Below, piece by piece: positions 47,167-60,760 of a stretch of 64,000 bases of DNA. The translations under genes and the position numbers were made by a program. The notes beneath the pieces are model-generated. The model did no database searches and had not been told where the DNA came from. It saw only the letters and a program-made list of their open reading frames with translations. Position 1 is the stretch's first letter. Each line of letters starts with the position of its first letter. Source of the DNA: Sequoia sempervirens (lineage: Eukaryota > Streptophyta > Pinopsida > Cupressales > Cupressaceae); contig VDFB02000001.1 of assembly GCA_007258455.2 (NCBI GenBank), forward strand, positions 10,357,755 to 10,421,754, given 5' to 3'.

Positions 47167-49988
47167 CTTGACATCAAAATTTCTAACATTTCCTTAAAAA
47201 TTTTGCGTTTTCTTGACACATAGGAAATTCCAACGCGGGCTCATCAGCGTCGTTGTTTTCACACTGCGGGCTTGTCAGCGTCATTGTTTCAGCACTGCGG
47301 GCTCGTCAGCGTCACTGTTTTAGCACTGCTGGACTCATCCCTCCAAAAAAATTCAAATCCTAAACTCCGTCGCTAGACTCGTCGATCTACACCGGTTTCA
47401 AAAATTTTAAAACTCCGACGCTTTCAAGAACTACAATGCTAGGTGAAAAGAGCGATGCAATCGTGCTCTCTGTCCCAACACAGAGTGCTGCTGACTAGTA
47501 AGCGGTACTGTAAGAGCACCGCTAGAGGAAAAAAATAGCGACACCTTCATGAGTTGCGACGCTGGGAGACAAAAAAAGGGAGAACTTAATTTTTTAACAC
47601 GTGCTTTTGGTTCATGATTTATTTATCTACTATTTTCTATTTTTTTTAACTTTTGTATTTTTCCAAAATTTGATTATTTTTCCACTTTGTAGGTTGGAAG
47701 CCAAACAAAAAGGAAGAGGAAGCATGAAGATGATATTGGGTCTAATCAAAGTGTTTTTTTGACACTTAAGTGTTTGCTTAACACTTTTTCAAGAATTTGT
47801 CATCTTTTTCTTTCTTTAGAACACTAGCTTTCATTTGGGTTTAAAAAGGGATTCTTTTTGTTTATTTCTTGCAAAAGGTTTAAAAAGAATCTTAGGATCA
47901 ACAACTTACTACATTTCGTTGATGGATTAAACAATTGAACAAATGTCTTTCACTTGTTATTTGGTGCTATAAAACGAACTCACATATTGCTTTGAGGGTT
48001 TAAAAAGAACAAGTGAAGTTGTGTTTTTCGTGAGGGATTACTTAGACTAAAGCCATTGGAAAAGGATGTATGTGCTTCTCTCACGCTTTATAGCGATCTT
48101 GAGAATCAAAAGGTCTTTTCCATGACTTTGGGTTAAGACAAAGCAATCACCTCCACACTTTGATTTGGACTTAAAATGTAACAAACTATTGTGCGAGTGT
48201 GAGTGGGGTCTTTGTTGCGTACATTCTCACTCCTTGTTGCCAACAAGGATTGATTAAATTATGAATATTGTTCTTCATTCGCTTTTGTTTATCCTAGAGG
48301 GATTGCCTTGGGGAAAAAGTACTCATCCAAGGGAACGACTCAACCGGTAACACTCTAAAGCCAAGAGTATTTCCAGCCGGGATATAAATGTGGATATTGG
48401 AAGAAACGCCAATATCACGTGGTTGACTCTGACAAGATGGATCCGAAAGGGGACTCTTGCCACGTTGGGTCAACTCCTATGAATGGAAAGTCCTTACTAA
48501 AACCCATGTGCTAGAATTTACCAAAATCCTTAATCTATTTGTTGGTGCAAGAATGGTCGTTCTGAAGCCACCCCACATTTTTACGGTCTTCTAGTAGAGA
48601 TAGAAAGCATGCCATGGGAGTTTCATGGGTGTTGATGCTTGGCTGCCCCATATAAGTGAGTGCCATGGAGGGGAGCCAGTGGGGTCAAGCATCTAACCAT
48701 CCACTGGAGATAAGTGTAGCTAGACTTGTCCAAGTGGGAATCCAACAAATATTTTCTTACACATCCATAGGATTGAACTTATTCTTGGGTTACAAAATAC
48801 TTTGCTTGATTGAAAACATCATGGAAACAAACACTTAACATCATCCAAATTTTAAACCCTTTTGAAGACAAATACCATTGACTCAATCTATATGCTATTG
48901 CTTTCCCTTGGGATTCACATCCTTAGAGGTTTCTAAGCATTGGATTAGATCTCAATTTGTCTCCTTAAGTAAACAATAGGAAAACCCTTGCCTTAAGTTC
49001 ATTAAACTTCCACATAACATATCTTGTGGGGTTTGAAGAAATTAAGACATAGGACATCTTAGTTTGAAAACCTAATTGAAGAAAGTGTTTTTGGTAAAAG
49101 AAAGACATTAAGCAAAGCTAAACAAAATGAACTTTCATGTGTGTTGAAGACTTCCAAATCCCAAAGCACAAATCATTGATTGGAAATTCAAAATTGAATG
49201 TTCAAATGAAATCATTTCTTGGTTACAAAGGTCATTAGGAAGCATATGCATGCTCTTAAATACCTAGATATAGGCAAACAAAGTGTACCTTTTAGGTTCA
49301 TCTTAGGATCAAAACATATCAAAACCTTTTTCATCCATCCATCAAAACATCAAAACAAATCCCATCTCATCACCACCTTTTGGAAAATCCTTAAATCATC
49401 CTTGATACTAGGCTTTATGGAAAAATCCAAACCATCATCGAAATCATTGAGATAAAATCCTTGAGAACATTGTCAAAAATACCTTTGGCTATGTATGTGT
49501 AGATGCATCCTTTTGCATATACTTAGTCAAAATTATCAAAATCATCTTGTCTAGCTTAGTGTATGTAGATGAATCCTTCTCTATATGCTTAGTGAAACAA
49601 ATCATCTTGTTTGAATAGGTGTGGGTAGATGCATCCTTCTCCTCATACATATTCAAATTTTCATCCTTTGGACAAAGCTATCCCATAGATCATCATCCAA
49701 CATCTTAGGGTATTTTTGTTCAAAATATCCAAAGTCAAAATCAAAATCAAAATCGAGGACAAAATCCTAAAATCAAAACCAAAATCTACAAATCCTAAAA
49801 GCCTAGTGTTTCACTCAAGATTTATCAAAAGCCAAGAACATCCATATCATCCATTAACATCATCATCATACCATCACTTTTGATCCTCAAGGAACCCTAA
49901 AACTTTACACTTTGGGGCATAAAATAACGATCGATCCAAAGAATCAAGAGATTCATCTCCCATATTCCCAAAGGTTGATCATTGTTTT
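47167..49988 (+). other. Tat leader, non-coding
   Basis: A 2.8-kb leader with no supported gene. It holds a ~31-bp tandem repeat at 47233-47340 (listed separately). At about 49484-49660, three diverged ~65-bp repeats carry GTGTAGATGCATCCTT-like cores. Long leaders are usual in this clade. Confidence 0.6.
47233..47340 (+). repeat. ~31-bp tandem repeat, 3.5 copies
   Basis: ACTGCGGGCTCGTCAGCGTC and ~11 further bases recur at about 47233, 47263, 47294 and, truncated, 47325. The array is GC-rich compared with its surroundings and lies just after the primer-binding site. Confidence 0.82.
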
Positions 49989-52813
49989 ATGGTTCAAACA
50001 AGATCTCAATACAAGAAGAGTATGGAAGCCAACAAAGAAACACCCGCTTCAAGCGATCTTAGCCAAACCAACATAGAAATGAATCCGGCAGAATCAAGTA
50101 ACCCATTGACCCTCTCATCATCACAGAATCTGCAAGAAGAGAACCAAGGAAACGATCTTACTTTCAGAATGTCTCACAAGGAAATGACATAAATGCTTCA
50201 AAATCCAGAGAATCACAAAATCATCAATATCATGATGAGACTTAACCCTTCGTTCTACATGCTTGAACTAGAAAAACAAGGGGCCAAGTTGCCTTTAGAT
50301 TTTGATGTGAGTACTATTGTGGACACATCATTTCCCCCAATCTCATCCACCATCCCCATCTCATCTACACCTCCATCCCAAAACGTCACACAAAACATTC
50401 CGCAAATCACAACATCATTTGCTCCAACCCAACCGAATGTCAACAAGGGAAACACATTTCTCAATGCTCTTTAATCACATCCCCTTGTTAATAATCAAAG
50501 TTTGGATGCAAGCACCACATTGGAACAAAATATACCCAAAAACCCATTACACAAGAACGTTTCTCTCACATTCCATCACGATCTGTCATCATCATATTTT
50601 CATGCAACACCACAAACACCTCTTCTCACAAATTCACAAGAAGAGGAAGATACATTCGGACTAGGGGGCTTTTTCAACACCACGACGTTTTCACAACAAC
50701 TCACACCCCTTACATTTCCACCTCTTCCGCCATTGCCACTATCATTCGCACCACTCCTTGGTCTAGGGCTTCCTTCCCTACCAAGTATCAATCAAACCTA
50801 CATCCCAACCATTAATCAAAACATTGTACCAAACACACAAAAATTTATCGTTGATATCGCAACAACAAATGATAAATACACAAGCAATGGCAACACCGTC
50901 AAACACACCCTTAACATCACGAGGCATGGTCTCTCAAGGACCCATCATAATAATACCATTATCCAACATGCAAAACATCAACACCACCTTCATGAATACC
51001 ATTCCAAATCCACCACCACCTCCACCACCACCAACATCAAATCAATATGATGTAGCATTGCAAGTTGCTTTCCAAAGAGGATACCAACAAGTCCAAAAAC
51101 AAAAAGCCATGCAACAAGCCGCTTAAGCGACACAAGTTGCCAAAGCTGCACAAGCCGTAATACAAGCACAACAACCACAACAAGCCCAAGCATTATTGCA
51201 ACAGCAACAACAACAAGCCACCCAAGCTGTGCAAGCATTGCAAACACAAAGAGTCACTCAAGCACAACTATTATTGCAACAACAAGCAGCACAAGCACAA
51301 TCCCAAGCACAAGCTCAAGTGCAAACCCAATATCAAGCATAGTAAGCACAAGCTCAAGCACAACTTCTTGCACAAGCAGCGCAAGTGCAAGCATATCAAC
51401 AAGCACTAAAGTAATACCAAGAGCAGCAAGAAGCAGTAGAATTGGAAGGCCAACAACAAGCATTGTGGGAAGAACAACAAGCACAAATCCTAGCGCAACA
51501 ACAACAAGATCAACAACAGACATTGTTCATACAAAAGCAAGTAGAAGCCTACTTCGCTCGCTAGAACATGTAGATACCATCAAACAACACACCGACCAAC
51601 CCAACCACCCAACCCATAATTCAAACACCCAAAAACACTTTCATCCCACCCCCTGACCCACAGAATGATGTAATGACACAACTCAAGTTGCTCTCGCAAT
51701 AAGTTCTCGACCTTCAATCAGGGCGGACAACCAAAACATAAAGCAACTTGTGTCCCTATCCATTTGATAGGATCCTAGACATGAAACCATTCCCTAAGGG
51801 ATTTGAAATCCCCAAATTTGACAAATATCAAGGGATGGGAAACCCTAAAGATCACATTAGGGAATTCCAGGTTCATTGTATGGAGGTCGCATATGATGAT
51901 ACTTATCTGATGCGACTATTCCCTAGGAGCTTGGCAGGTCCTGCTATAGAATGGTTCTCTCGCTTACCTTCAGGCATTAGAACATTCAAAGAAATTAGAG
52001 ACGCATTCATTAGGAATTACGCATGTAACATTATAATGGATGTCAATCTCGAAGAACTGTCCACTCTAAAACAAGGAAATAATGAGTCTTTCACCTCATT
52101 TCTTCAACGATGGCGATCCAAGGCCAATTAGAGCAAGTGGACCATGCTCAAAGAACAAGTCTGCATGATCATAGCCAACCTTGAAATCCACCTGTCATTT
52201 CATCTCAAGGTTGAGGGAATCACCACATATGAGCAATTGATCTCCAAGGTGCTTAGCATCGAAAGAGCCCTTGTGACCCAACCCGCAGAATCAACATCAT
52301 ATCACGAACCGCAAAACAATCACCCATCATCTAATTACAATGATAAACCTCAAACATGGGCAAGAAACAAGAACATCACTAATGATGGCGTTGTCAATGC
52401 CAAGGTAGTCATTAGTGGTCCACGCCAAAATACACCTGCACCACAAATCCAACCACAATGACAAAACACTCATCACACAACATACCAACCCAATAATCCC
52501 ACCATCAATAACCTCATTGACCAAAGGGGACCACCCCAATGCAAAACTTATCCAAAACACAAATACACTATTTTGGGGGAACCATTGGAGGACATAATGA
52601 AAAAGTTGATTGCCAAAAAAATCATCCAACCACCTACATTCAAAAATTATAAAGAACTCGATGTCAAACCCCCTTGGTACAATGAGAATCAACTTTGCGA
52701 ATTTCACAAAATAAAAGGTCACACCACAAACAATTGCATGAGACTCAAAAACATCATCCAAGATCTCATTGAAAAGAAAATCATAAATGTGGAACAACCT
52801 ACGAGAAATTAGG
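49989..52813 (+). pseudogene. Tat gag, broken
   Basis: ATG 49989 opens MVQTRSQYKKSMEANKETP. A Ser/Pro/Asn-rich region follows, then a Gln/Ala-rich stretch (51120-51560). The capsid domain at 51748-52131 reads KPFPKGFEIPKFDKYQGMGN, FPRSLAGPAIEWFSRLP and ESFTSFLQRWR. The zinc-type motif CEFHKIKGHTTNNCMRLKNI lies at 52696-52755, as in Tat gags. Stops at 50190, 50472, 51124, about 52129, 52459 and 52810 and frame changes break it. It would have formed the particle around element RNA. Confidence 0.85.
51120..51560 (+). repeat. Gln/Ala-rich CAA/CAAGCA coding repeat in gag
   Basis: Dense CAACAA, CAAGCA and GCACAA triplets would encode a Gln/Ala-rich, probably coiled-coil, segment between the gag N-terminus and capsid. 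Hydrophobic minus-strand frames over this stretch (50990-51247 and 51254-51523) are only its complement. Confidence 0.8.
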
Positions 52814-52836
52814 ACTTTAAAATCTACACGAATCTG

Positions 52837-54110
52837 ATGCCGAATCATGGAAATAAAGGAAATAGAGGTGATAAAGGGAAAGGAAATGTAAATCATGTCT
52901 ATGAATCTATCGTTGCCTCGCTAAATGAAGACTGCATGGTCATCACTATCAAGGGCGCCCATGTCAAAGATTGTGGAGTCACCACAAGAGGCAGCAAAGT
53001 CACCATTGTAGGATCATCCCAACCAAATAGAGTCCCTACATCAAGAGACGTTCTGTATAGCTACAATGTTGTAGATCAACTCAAAAGAATGCTAGCACAC
53101 ATCTCCATCATGGAGTTGTTAAAAATCTCATCAGTGCATAAAAAGATCCTTGAGAAAGCATTAGCCTCATCCACTGTCCCCGCAGATCTTGATGCAGAGC
53201 AATTCCAATCTATGGTCACAAATATCATAACACCTAATCTCCTTACATTTTCCGACCAAGATTTCCCAGCCCAACCATCTCACAAACGCGCACTTCACTT
53301 AGAATCCATTGTAAACAAAAGAAAAATCAAAAGGGTCTTGGTGGATGGAGGTGCAGGCTTGAACATATGTTCCTTAAGCCTTATCAAGCAGTTGAAAATA
53401 TCAGAAGATTCCATCGAAAAAGGCAAGGGCATCACAATCAGAGCACATGATGATAAGAAAGAGTGTCTCAGGGCACAATTAAGCTCCCTATCCAAGTAGG
53501 GCCAACACTCATGGAAACCACATGTCAGGTATTGGACCTTGAATTTCCATACAATATCCTCCTGGGATGCCTATGGATTCATGCAATGAAAGCCGTAGCA
53601 TCAACCTTCCACCAATGTGTGAAATTTACACATAATGGGAAAGAGGTTACTATCCACGAAGATCCCGAGCCCTTTTCATATTGCAAGAATCTTGAGGCCA
53701 AGTATTACAAAATCCCCCAAGTACCAAAGAATGATGAAGGCCCATCCACACCATACATCGACCCCACCACTGTCGCGTCCACTTCTGCAATAGAGACACC
53801 CACCATTCCCGCCATTCCCACCATCTCCAACATCAAGCTCATCATCCAAGATGATAGTTGTGGAAGCTACAAACTCTCTAACAATGCTTTCATGATAGGA
53901 GAGTTACCACAATCTCCTAGATCATGGGGACGCCCACAAGAAAATCAAGCTTCCACATCACAAACATCTCTTGAAGATTATCTCGAATTCACAAGTTGGG
54001 GAGACCTTGGTCATGAGGTTATTGAAGCAGATCCATCTCACATGTTGTATCAAGATAAAAGATCGACAATAATTTACCAATGGACAAAAGAAGCAAGGGC
54101 CTACACATGA
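52837..54110 (+). pseudogene. Tat protease region
   Basis: The first frame (to 53499) contains IKRVLVDGGAGLNICSLSLI, the DGG-type active-site loop of Tat proteases. The second frame (from 53463) has VLDLEFPYNILLGCLWIHAM, the C-terminal flap block. The two overlap out of frame, so an indel lies near 53470. A Thr/Pro-rich linker follows to 54110. Confidence 0.82.
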
Positions 54111-54424
54111 TGCTTGCAATGGGCTATGACTGAAATCAAAGATTGGGACAAAATGACAATGGGATCATAATACCTATCATGCCAGAGACGCAACCCATAA
54201 CAAATCTTGGTCTTGGATGTGCCACTCCGAGAATAACCATACGTGGCCGAAGTCCTCTGGTTAGAATAGCTAATGTTTCTCCTCATCCAGTACTCGTACA
54301 ACTACACTCACCAATAGCCACAGGTAGAGATGCACATAATTTCATAACTGAGCCCTATATTAGTAGTGATGACGAAGATACCTTGACCAATCTACCTAGG
54401 TAATTCGAAGATACAACCCTGTGT

Positions 54425-55648
54425 ATGATTAATACCATATCCTTTGAACCGGATAGTCAAAATCATGAGATCTGCTTAGTCTACCCCCAACTAATCGACT
54501 ATGAGCAACGAGGACCACCAGTTCTTGATACATTCAAAAATGATGAGGCGCTCTTAGAATTCATGGGATTGAGGGATAACATTCTAGATGGAGATCACAA
54601 GGCAGACTTTATAATAGAGTTGGACACACACGCCTATTATGGGGAAATGATTGAATCCTTCAGTCGCAAAAGTGAGAAACTAAGAATCATATCAAAGTCC
54701 TTGAGTGAAAACCACACTATGGCACTCTCTGACAAGAAAATAGTAAAAAGAAAGGATGTATCCAACGGTGAAAACCTCCCTGAGGCGCCCGAGGATGAAG
54801 GATTCAATCTTCCCTTAAGAGCTATTCATCAAGAGAAATTAGCAGTATTGGCCGAGAAATGCAATCCAGTCAACATAGGAACAGAGGAGACCCCGCATAT
54901 CACATTCTATGCAGAATCACTATTAACAGAAGAGCAGGAACTCCTAGCAGCATTCCTAAGGGAAAGACAAATAAACTTCACATGGAGTTATGCTGATATG
55001 CCAGGGCTAGATCCAGAGACAGTGGTTCATCACTTAGTGGTGTATCCAGAAGCAAAACTGGTCAAACAAAAGCTTCAAAAAATGCATCCTCAAATCGCCT
55101 TATTGGTCAAAATGGAGATCAAAAAGCTGTTAGACATAGGATTTATCTGACTAATTGACTATCTAGAATGGGTGTCAAATTTGGTACCTATTTCAAAACT
55201 CGACGGAGCCATCAAAATCTGTACGGACTTCAGAGATTTGAACAAGGAATGTCCCAAGGATGATTTCCCACTTCCAAACATCGACATGATAGTAGACATG
55301 ACAGCAGGACATGAGATGCTATCACTAATGGACAGATTTTTAGGATATAACTAGATCATGATAGCTAAAGAAGATCAACATAAAACTACCTTCACTTGTC
55401 CATGGGGGACCTACTGTTGGAACATGATGTCATTTAGCCTAAAGAATGCAGGGGCAACCTATCAAAGGGCCATGACACTAATATTCCATGACATGATTCA
55501 TAAAACAGTCGAAGACTATGTCGATGAAATTCTAGCTAAGTCAAGAAAGAGACAAGATCATATAGCAACCCTAAGTGCTATCTTTGACAGACTGGAGGAA
55601 TACAAAGTCAGACTAAATCTCAAGAAGTGCATCTTTGGCATACAATAA
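54425..55648 (+). pseudogene. Tat linker and reverse transcriptase
   Basis: A 241-codon frame ends with FTWSYADMPGLDPETVVHHL, the block before RT. TGA at 55148 and TAG at 55352 interrupt one continuous frame that carries ICTDFRDLNKECPKDDFPLP, FSLKNAGATYQRAM and EDYVDEILAKS. The catalytic YVDD reads YVDE, so the second metal-binding Asp is lost. Confidence 0.88.
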
Positions 55649-56233
55649 GGTAAATTTCTAGGATACATAGTCTCCATGAGGGGTATCGAGGTGGATCCGG
55701 TGAAAGTAAAGGCAATCCTTGAGATGGAAGCACCAAAGACATTAAAACAACTGAGAGGCCTCCAAGGTCGACTTCAATCCATCCGACGGTTCATAGCACA
55801 ATTGGAAAATAAGAAAAACCCATATTCTCACCTACTCCACAAGGGGGTAGAATACAAATGGGATACAAAGTGTGAAGAGGCATTTAACAAAATCAAGGAA
55901 TATCTACTAACACCACTAGTTTTAATGCCACCTATCCCGAGAAAGCCATTGATCTTATATGTATCAGCAACAGCAGCAACCTTTGGAGCTCTCTTAGCCC
56001 AGCATGATGAAAACAGAATAGAGAGAGCCATCTACTATATCAGTAGAACAATGGTCGGTCATGAGCTCAATTACTCATTTATCGAGAAAGCTTTCCTCGT
56101 AGTAGTGTTTGCATCCCAAAAATTTAGACACTACATGTTGGCACACAAGATAAAGCTTATTGCAAAAATTGATCCCCTCAAATATCTATTATCAAAAGTA
56201 ATGCTCACAGGTAGAATGGAAAAATGGGTATGA
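55649..56233 (+). pseudogene. Tat RT thumb and first RNase H
   Basis: In the RT frame: KFLGYIVSMRGIEVDPVKVK, LRGLQGRLQSIRRFIAQL and the retroviral-type RNase H with ILYVSATAATFGALLAQH and SRTMVGHELNYSFIEK. The expected first catalytic Asp of LYLSVSD-type blocks is not evident, as is common for this degenerate domain in Tat elements. Confidence 0.85.
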
Positions 56234-56299
56234 CATCGATTATGTGGACCGCAAAGCCATTAAGGGATAGGTTATTGCAAATCAATTAGCAGAAGCACC

Positions 56300-56935
56300 C
56301 ATTTATTCTGAGAATCCTCTTGTCTCAGAGTTTCCAGATGAGTCCATCTTTAATCTTAATGTAGCTAATCACTGGAAACTATACTTTGACGGCTCATACA
56401 TGCAGCACGGATTAGGAGCCGGTGTCTTCTTCATCACCCCATAGGGGGAATACATACCAAGGTCATACAAACTAGCGTTTCCTAGCACAAACAACATAGC
56501 ATAATACGAGGCTTTGACTATAGGTCTCAGGATAGAAATACAATGGAATATCATTACTCTCAAGGTCTATGGAGACTCTCAGTTGATCATAAATCAGTTC
56601 AATAATGAATATCAAACCAAGGATGATAAGCTCACTCCATACAAGAAATTGGTGGAGACTCTAAAGGAATCCTTCATTGACATAACATTTGAGCAGATTC
56701 CAAGAACCAACAACAGAGCAGCAGATGTGATGGCAACAATTGGATCCTTGTTGAATATCCCTAACAATGTCCCAAGATACAAATTCTTGATTGAGCAGCT
56801 TCTCGTTCCCACATTCAAGGTTCTAGAATTGGAATTCGTGTGTGAAATCTTTGGTCCTGGTGACCCTTGGTACTATGACGTCTACACATATCTTCACATA
56901 GGAGTCATACCCACTGACCTACCATCGAGCCTAAA
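56300..56935 (+). pseudogene. Tat second (archaeal-type) RNase H
   Basis: WKLYFDGSYMQHGLGAGVFF, YEALTIGLRIEI, LKVYGDSQLIINQFNNEY and PRTNNRAADVMATI carry the D-E-D-D residues of archaeal-type RNase H, the extra domain that distinguishes Tat elements. TAG near 56443 and TAA near 56503 interrupt it. Confidence 0.85.
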
Positions 56936-58124
56936 ATGAACCTTCATCAAAAAGACATCTAGATTTGTGATCCTAGGTGATACCTTATATTGTAGAAGCA
57001 TAGAAGGTACCTTGTTACATTGTCTAAATGCTGAGGAGGCATTAATTGCTCTAACTGATGTTTATAACGAAACATGTGGTTCACACTCGAGTGGAATGAC
57101 CATAGCCAAGAAATTGCTGAGGATGGGGTATTATTGGCCCACAATGGAAAGAGAAGCGCATGATCATGCTAAAAGGTGTTTACAATGTCAGCAGCATGGT
57201 GACCTTGTCCATGCTCCAACTCAAGAGCTTCACCCCATCATCACACCATGGCCCTTTTCATAGTGGGGACTCAATCTCATTGGCAAAATCACACCTACCT
57301 GATCCAATGGCCATAAGTTCATCATCACTGCAACTGAGTACTTCACAAAGTGGGTGGAGGCCATACCCATGATGTATATCATTGGGAAGCAAATCTCAAA
57401 ATTCATCCTGAACTATCTCATTTATCATTACAGTATTCCACAAGCCATTATCTTAGATAATGGGATACCATTCAAGAACCAGGAGGTTTGCGACTTGTGC
57501 GAGAAATTCAAAATCCAACATCGCTTCTCCACCCCGTACTATCCCCAAGGCAATGGCCAAACTGAAGCCATGAATAAAACCATCCTCAAAATCCTCAAGA
57601 AAACAGTCAATGACACAGGTCATGACTGGCATCTGCAACTTAATCCCACCCTCTAGGCTTATCGAAATAGCATCCGCACACCCACTGGCACCACCCCATT
57701 CTCCTTGGTCTACGGATCAAAAGTTGTACTCCCCATTAAGATCGAGCTCCCATCCCTCATAATATCATTGCAAAACCTCATCACTGATGAGGATTATCGA
57801 GTATCAAGACTAAATGAGCTGGAGTTATTGGATGAGAAACACATCGATGCTCTAAATCATCTCCAAGTCTATCAAAATAGACTCAAACAAAGCTACAACA
57901 AGAAGATCAGAAGCAGGACTTTCCAAGTCAAAGAACTGGTCTTAAAAGAAAATCAGAAGAATGTCCCAAATCCTAGCAGCAAAGGCAAGTTTGAACCTAA
58001 TTGGTTAGGACCTTTTGTCATAATAGCAAGTTATAAATCAGGGGCATATCAGCTATCAACACCCGAAGGAGAACCTCTGTAGGAGCCCATGAATATCTCC
58101 CATCTCAAAAATTTTTATGCCTAA
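56936..58124 (+). pseudogene. Tat integrase
   Basis: The zinc segment has CGSHSSGMTIAKKLLRMGYY and CLQCQQHG. In the core, WGLNLIGKI has Asn for the first catalytic Asp. IILDNGIPFKNQEVC keeps the second Asp and PQGNGQTEAMNKTI keeps the Glu. FEPNWLGPFVIIASYKSGAY is the usual C-terminal GPF module. Stops at 57261 (TAG), 57654 (TAG) and 58080 (TAG) lie in a frame that otherwise ends naturally at TAA 58122-58124; a shift lies near 57290. Confidence 0.88.
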
Positions 58125-60024
58125 TTCTTTCAGAGTATAAAGCCAAAAATCCAAAAAATTAGAAAAAGTCCTGAAAAAATGGTTACTTTGGCGAAAACCT
58201 GACAAACAGGCATCTTGTTAACAACAAAAAAATAAAAAAAACAAAAAATCCAAAAAAATTAGAAAAAGGATCAAAAAAATCGTCCTCTAATGAAAACCAT
58301 TTTGGTGGCACTTTGGGCAAGTACCTTGGTGAAAACCTGGCAAACAGGCGCCTTGCATAAATAAGCACTGTCCATCCACGAGGATCCTTATGGATTGATT
58401 TGCATCATCCCTTCATTTTGCTTCCATCATCCATCGCATTTAGGTCTCCATCCATCACTCATCCACTCGCATCCGCACCATAGCTTGGTCCTATGTTCAT
58501 ATCATGATCCCTCCTAGTACTACTCGGCCCATCCTCAAGGTCAGCGTGTCCTGCCTTTATCGGAGTAGTCTATCGCATCACGCTGGGGGCACATTCTCAT
58601 CAGATCAGATTCATGTATGGTCTTAAAGTCCTCAAACTCACAAAATCCAAAAATATCAAAACATCAGAAAAGCCAAAAACATTAGAAAATAAAAAAAAAT
58701 CAAAAACATTCAAAACATATCAAAATCCAAAAATAGGTCAAAAAGTGATTCAAAAAAAGCCAAAAACAAGGTTGTCTTGTCGAACTACGTTGTCTCTAAG
58801 CTTGAACGTAGGCAAGGTTGATCATTGATCATCCCCCGAGATATTTAGGTCAGTCCTATAGGAGTCTGTCATAATAAACTGACATTTCATCATGTATATC
58901 TTCATCTGTAAATCGATCAAGTCATCAGTCGAACTACGTGGTCTCTGCATGTATAACATAGGTAAGGCTCATCTGTCGATCAACCCTTGAGACCCCTAGA
59001 ATAGGTCTTTAGGTTAGTATCTTGGTCAAAATCTTGGAAAATCCCAAGAAAACATTTGAAAATCCAAAAATACCAAAAACAGCCTCAAAACATTGCAAAA
59101 TGTCAAAAACATCCAAATATTTGAAAAAATTCATCTGTCTCATCTCGCTTGCACCCACAATAAGCACTATCCATAATAAATGGATCATCATCATCAACCT
59201 TTGGTGAAATAGTCAGAAACAAGCCTAGCAGTCCAAAAGTAAAACTCAAAAGCATCAAGTCTCAAGTCTCAGTCAGTAGGTAAACAAGTTGGTTATCTCT
59301 TCGTATCGGTAACACATCATCCAAATAGTCCCATATCAACCATCTGATAACATCATGTCCTAGGATGAATCCTTCCTACAAAAAGGGCATTATTTATCAG
59401 AAAGAACACTTTGGATAAATGAAATGACGTGCTACCATCCACTAACATGTCCTAGGATGAATCCTTCCTACAATGGGCATTATCTTTTGGAAATAAGTTT
59501 TGGTTATCATCCCTAGAAAACATATCCTTTTTCCATTAGCAGTATTGAAGAGCATTAGTTTGTTTTTTTACCTGGTCTTTATCTTTTGACTTATTTTATT
59601 TGCGCTCATTCCAAGAATTTCTCGATGATATCCCAAACCAGAGGATTTAGAGAAATAGGAATGGGGCAACGATCATTATCTTTTGTTTGTCGTGCTTGGT
59701 GGATGCTCTTGTAATATAATCTCAGTGAATACTTGCTTTGTTAGGTATGTGTGGAAGAGGTCTAGGGAAACTTGTTGACTATTGCATAGAAAGGTTTACC
59801 TTTCTGTGTTTTGGTCTGAGGTGTTTGAAATTTCTGAAGGGCATCCTAGCAAGGTTTCCGTATGTTAGGTGTGAACAAGAATACTCCTATCTATTTGTCG
59901 AGTCAAAGTCCATCACACTAGGTACAACGCCATCCTAGTTTGCTATACCTTGATGCATCGTACCACGTGTGTTATCAAACAAAAGAAAATTTGGCCCTTT
60001 GAAAATCCCAATTCCTCGGCAGGT

Positions 60025-60025
<1 letters not shown>

Positions 60026-60067
<42 letters not shown>
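60026..60067. repeat. (ATC)14 microsatellite
   Basis: Fourteen uninterrupted ATC triplets, followed after ~110 bases by a long degenerate CAT-rich region. Confidence 0.95.
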
Positions 60068-60069
<2 letters not shown>

Positions 60070-60179
60070 TTGCATTTGTGTCATATTGCATCTTGTTGAA
60101 ATGACTTCCTCTTTTCTTACTAATCACGCTAACAAGGTACTATGATAACCGATCATCATCACCATCATCGTCATTGATC

Positions 60180-60760
60180 CTGCATCCACAAATCATTAGC
60201 ATATTGCATAAAGCATATCATATAGGAAACATACACATTGCATTTTAAAGAGGTGCATTCATAACATCACATTCCACCCATTACATGGCATCTCATGACA
60301 TTACATTGATCATTGCATAAGCATTCATTTGCATTTCATAAAACATCACATAGCATGAACGAAAACATTACATAATCAATAGGAACATAAGCATTTAATT
60401 CATTAGGCATACATATCATCACATTAATATATCATCGCATTGCATCACATACATCATCATTTAGGATAATAACATTTGTTAGTCTAAGCATCTCATACCA
60501 TCATTTCATTTGCATCATATCATGACCATCCCATCATATCATATATATCCATAAATCATCTCATAAATAAGCATTTCCACACATCATCACATATACCATA
60601 AATCAAATACATATCACATATCACATCTGCATGAAATAAATCATCATAACATCATTGCACATCATAATCATCACACACATCATTACAAATAAATGCATCC
60701 ATAAAATGTCACTGCAAAGCATATAGAAATAAACCATCCATGCATAAAACAACACATTGC
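60180..60760. repeat. CAT/GCAT-rich low-complexity region
   Basis: Short irregular repeats of CATCACAT, GCATTGCAT and CATATCAT fill ~580 bp. It looks like a decayed microsatellite derived from the neighbouring ATC tract. Confidence 0.75.

Noticed and set aside
50990..51523. Two hydrophobic minus-strand proteins (85 and 89 codons)
   Set aside because: They are the complement of the CAA/GCA-rich gag coding repeat; Leu/Val richness is a composition effect.
52327..52896. 189-codon minus-strand open frame
   Set aside because: It lies antisense to recognisable Tat gag sequence with capsid-tail and zinc motifs on the plus strand.
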